Source: Apricaphanius iberus (lineage: Eukaryota > Chordata > Actinopteri > Cyprinodontiformes > Aphaniidae). From it: 64,000 bases of DNA. The DNA lies in assembly GCA_028564705.1 (NCBI GenBank), contig JAPXFQ010001343.1, forward strand, positions 558,001 through 622,000, read 5' to 3'. The position numbers and the translations under genes were made by a program. Positions 63,877 to 64,000 of the stretch are shown here, one piece after another. The notes below the pieces were generated by a model. The model was not told the DNA's origin. It saw only the letters and a program-made list of their open reading frames with translations, and did not search any database. Every line of letters starts with the position of its first letter. The first letter of the stretch is position 1.

Positions 63877-64000
63877 CTGAGTGAAGATAACACAGACAGT
63901 TGTCAGGTCATGATTTTTTTTTTTTTTTTAGAAGAGATTTTATTTTCCATAATTCCAATGGAAATTATTGCCTCCCGATGCAACAGATTTACTTGTTAAA

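Noticed and set aside
1..64000. CRISPR arrays, operons, phage or bacterial defence genes
   Set aside because: None is present; spliced genes and fish transposons show this is vertebrate nuclear DNA.

Overview
The window looks like nuclear DNA of a ray-finned fish, probably a percomorph (inference). It is AT-rich and non-coding for most of its length. The genes are split into many short exons with GT-AG (twice GC-AG) introns. The mobile elements are typical of teleosts: a Rex1/Babar-type LINE, L2-like tails, many decayed Tc1 copies, hAT, PIF-Harbinger and piggyBac-like MITEs, and a P-element-like THAP sequence. Family assignments come from reading translated exons against remembered protein families; no search was run.

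Four host loci are visible, all on the minus strand. From right to left, which is the direction of transcription: (1) tex2, the C-terminal nine coding exons of an ER lipid-transfer (SMP-domain) protein, 63876 down to the stop at 53676, with its 5' part beyond the right edge; (2) ccdc40, 18 coding exons from 49973 to 38558, about 940 residues, a ciliary axoneme ruler protein, with a tandem RFX X-box just upstream of a non-coding first exon; (3) card14 (CARMA2), 20 coding exons from 35077 to 18752, 964 residues, with CARD, coiled coil, PDZ, SH3 and GUK-like regions, all joining in frame; (4) at the left edge, the terminal exon of a perforin-1-like gene (883 to 1 and beyond), broken by a one-base frameshift. 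From memory, human CCDC40 and CARD14 lie close together in the same direction on 17q25.3, with GAA and EIF4A3 between them; I saw neither of those genes here.

Layout: 1-0.9 kb perforin-like exon; 0.9-18.7 kb gene-poor and transposon-rich (Harbinger copy, hAT-like copies, L2 tail, THAP-element end, Rex1 reverse transcriptase with an open frame, two hAT elements side by side in a TA microsatellite); 18.75-35.1 kb card14 with three Tc1 remnants and nested MITEs in its introns; 35.1-38.5 kb intergenic; 38.5-50.3 kb ccdc40 with a Tc1 remnant, a TTAA-flanked MITE and a decayed 28S rRNA fragment in its introns; 50.3-53.6 kb intergenic; 53.7-64 kb tex2 with an L2 fragment, Tc1 fragments and a THAP-element copy in its introns.

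The host genes do not form one pathway: cilia assembly, NF-kB signalling, ER lipid transfer and cytotoxic killing are neighbours, not partners. The most unusual items are the 28S-derived insert in ccdc40, the X-box pair, the two GC-AG introns, the paired hAT insertions, and the broken perforin-like exon. I found no CRISPR array, operon or tRNA gene, and no convincing new multi-gene system.
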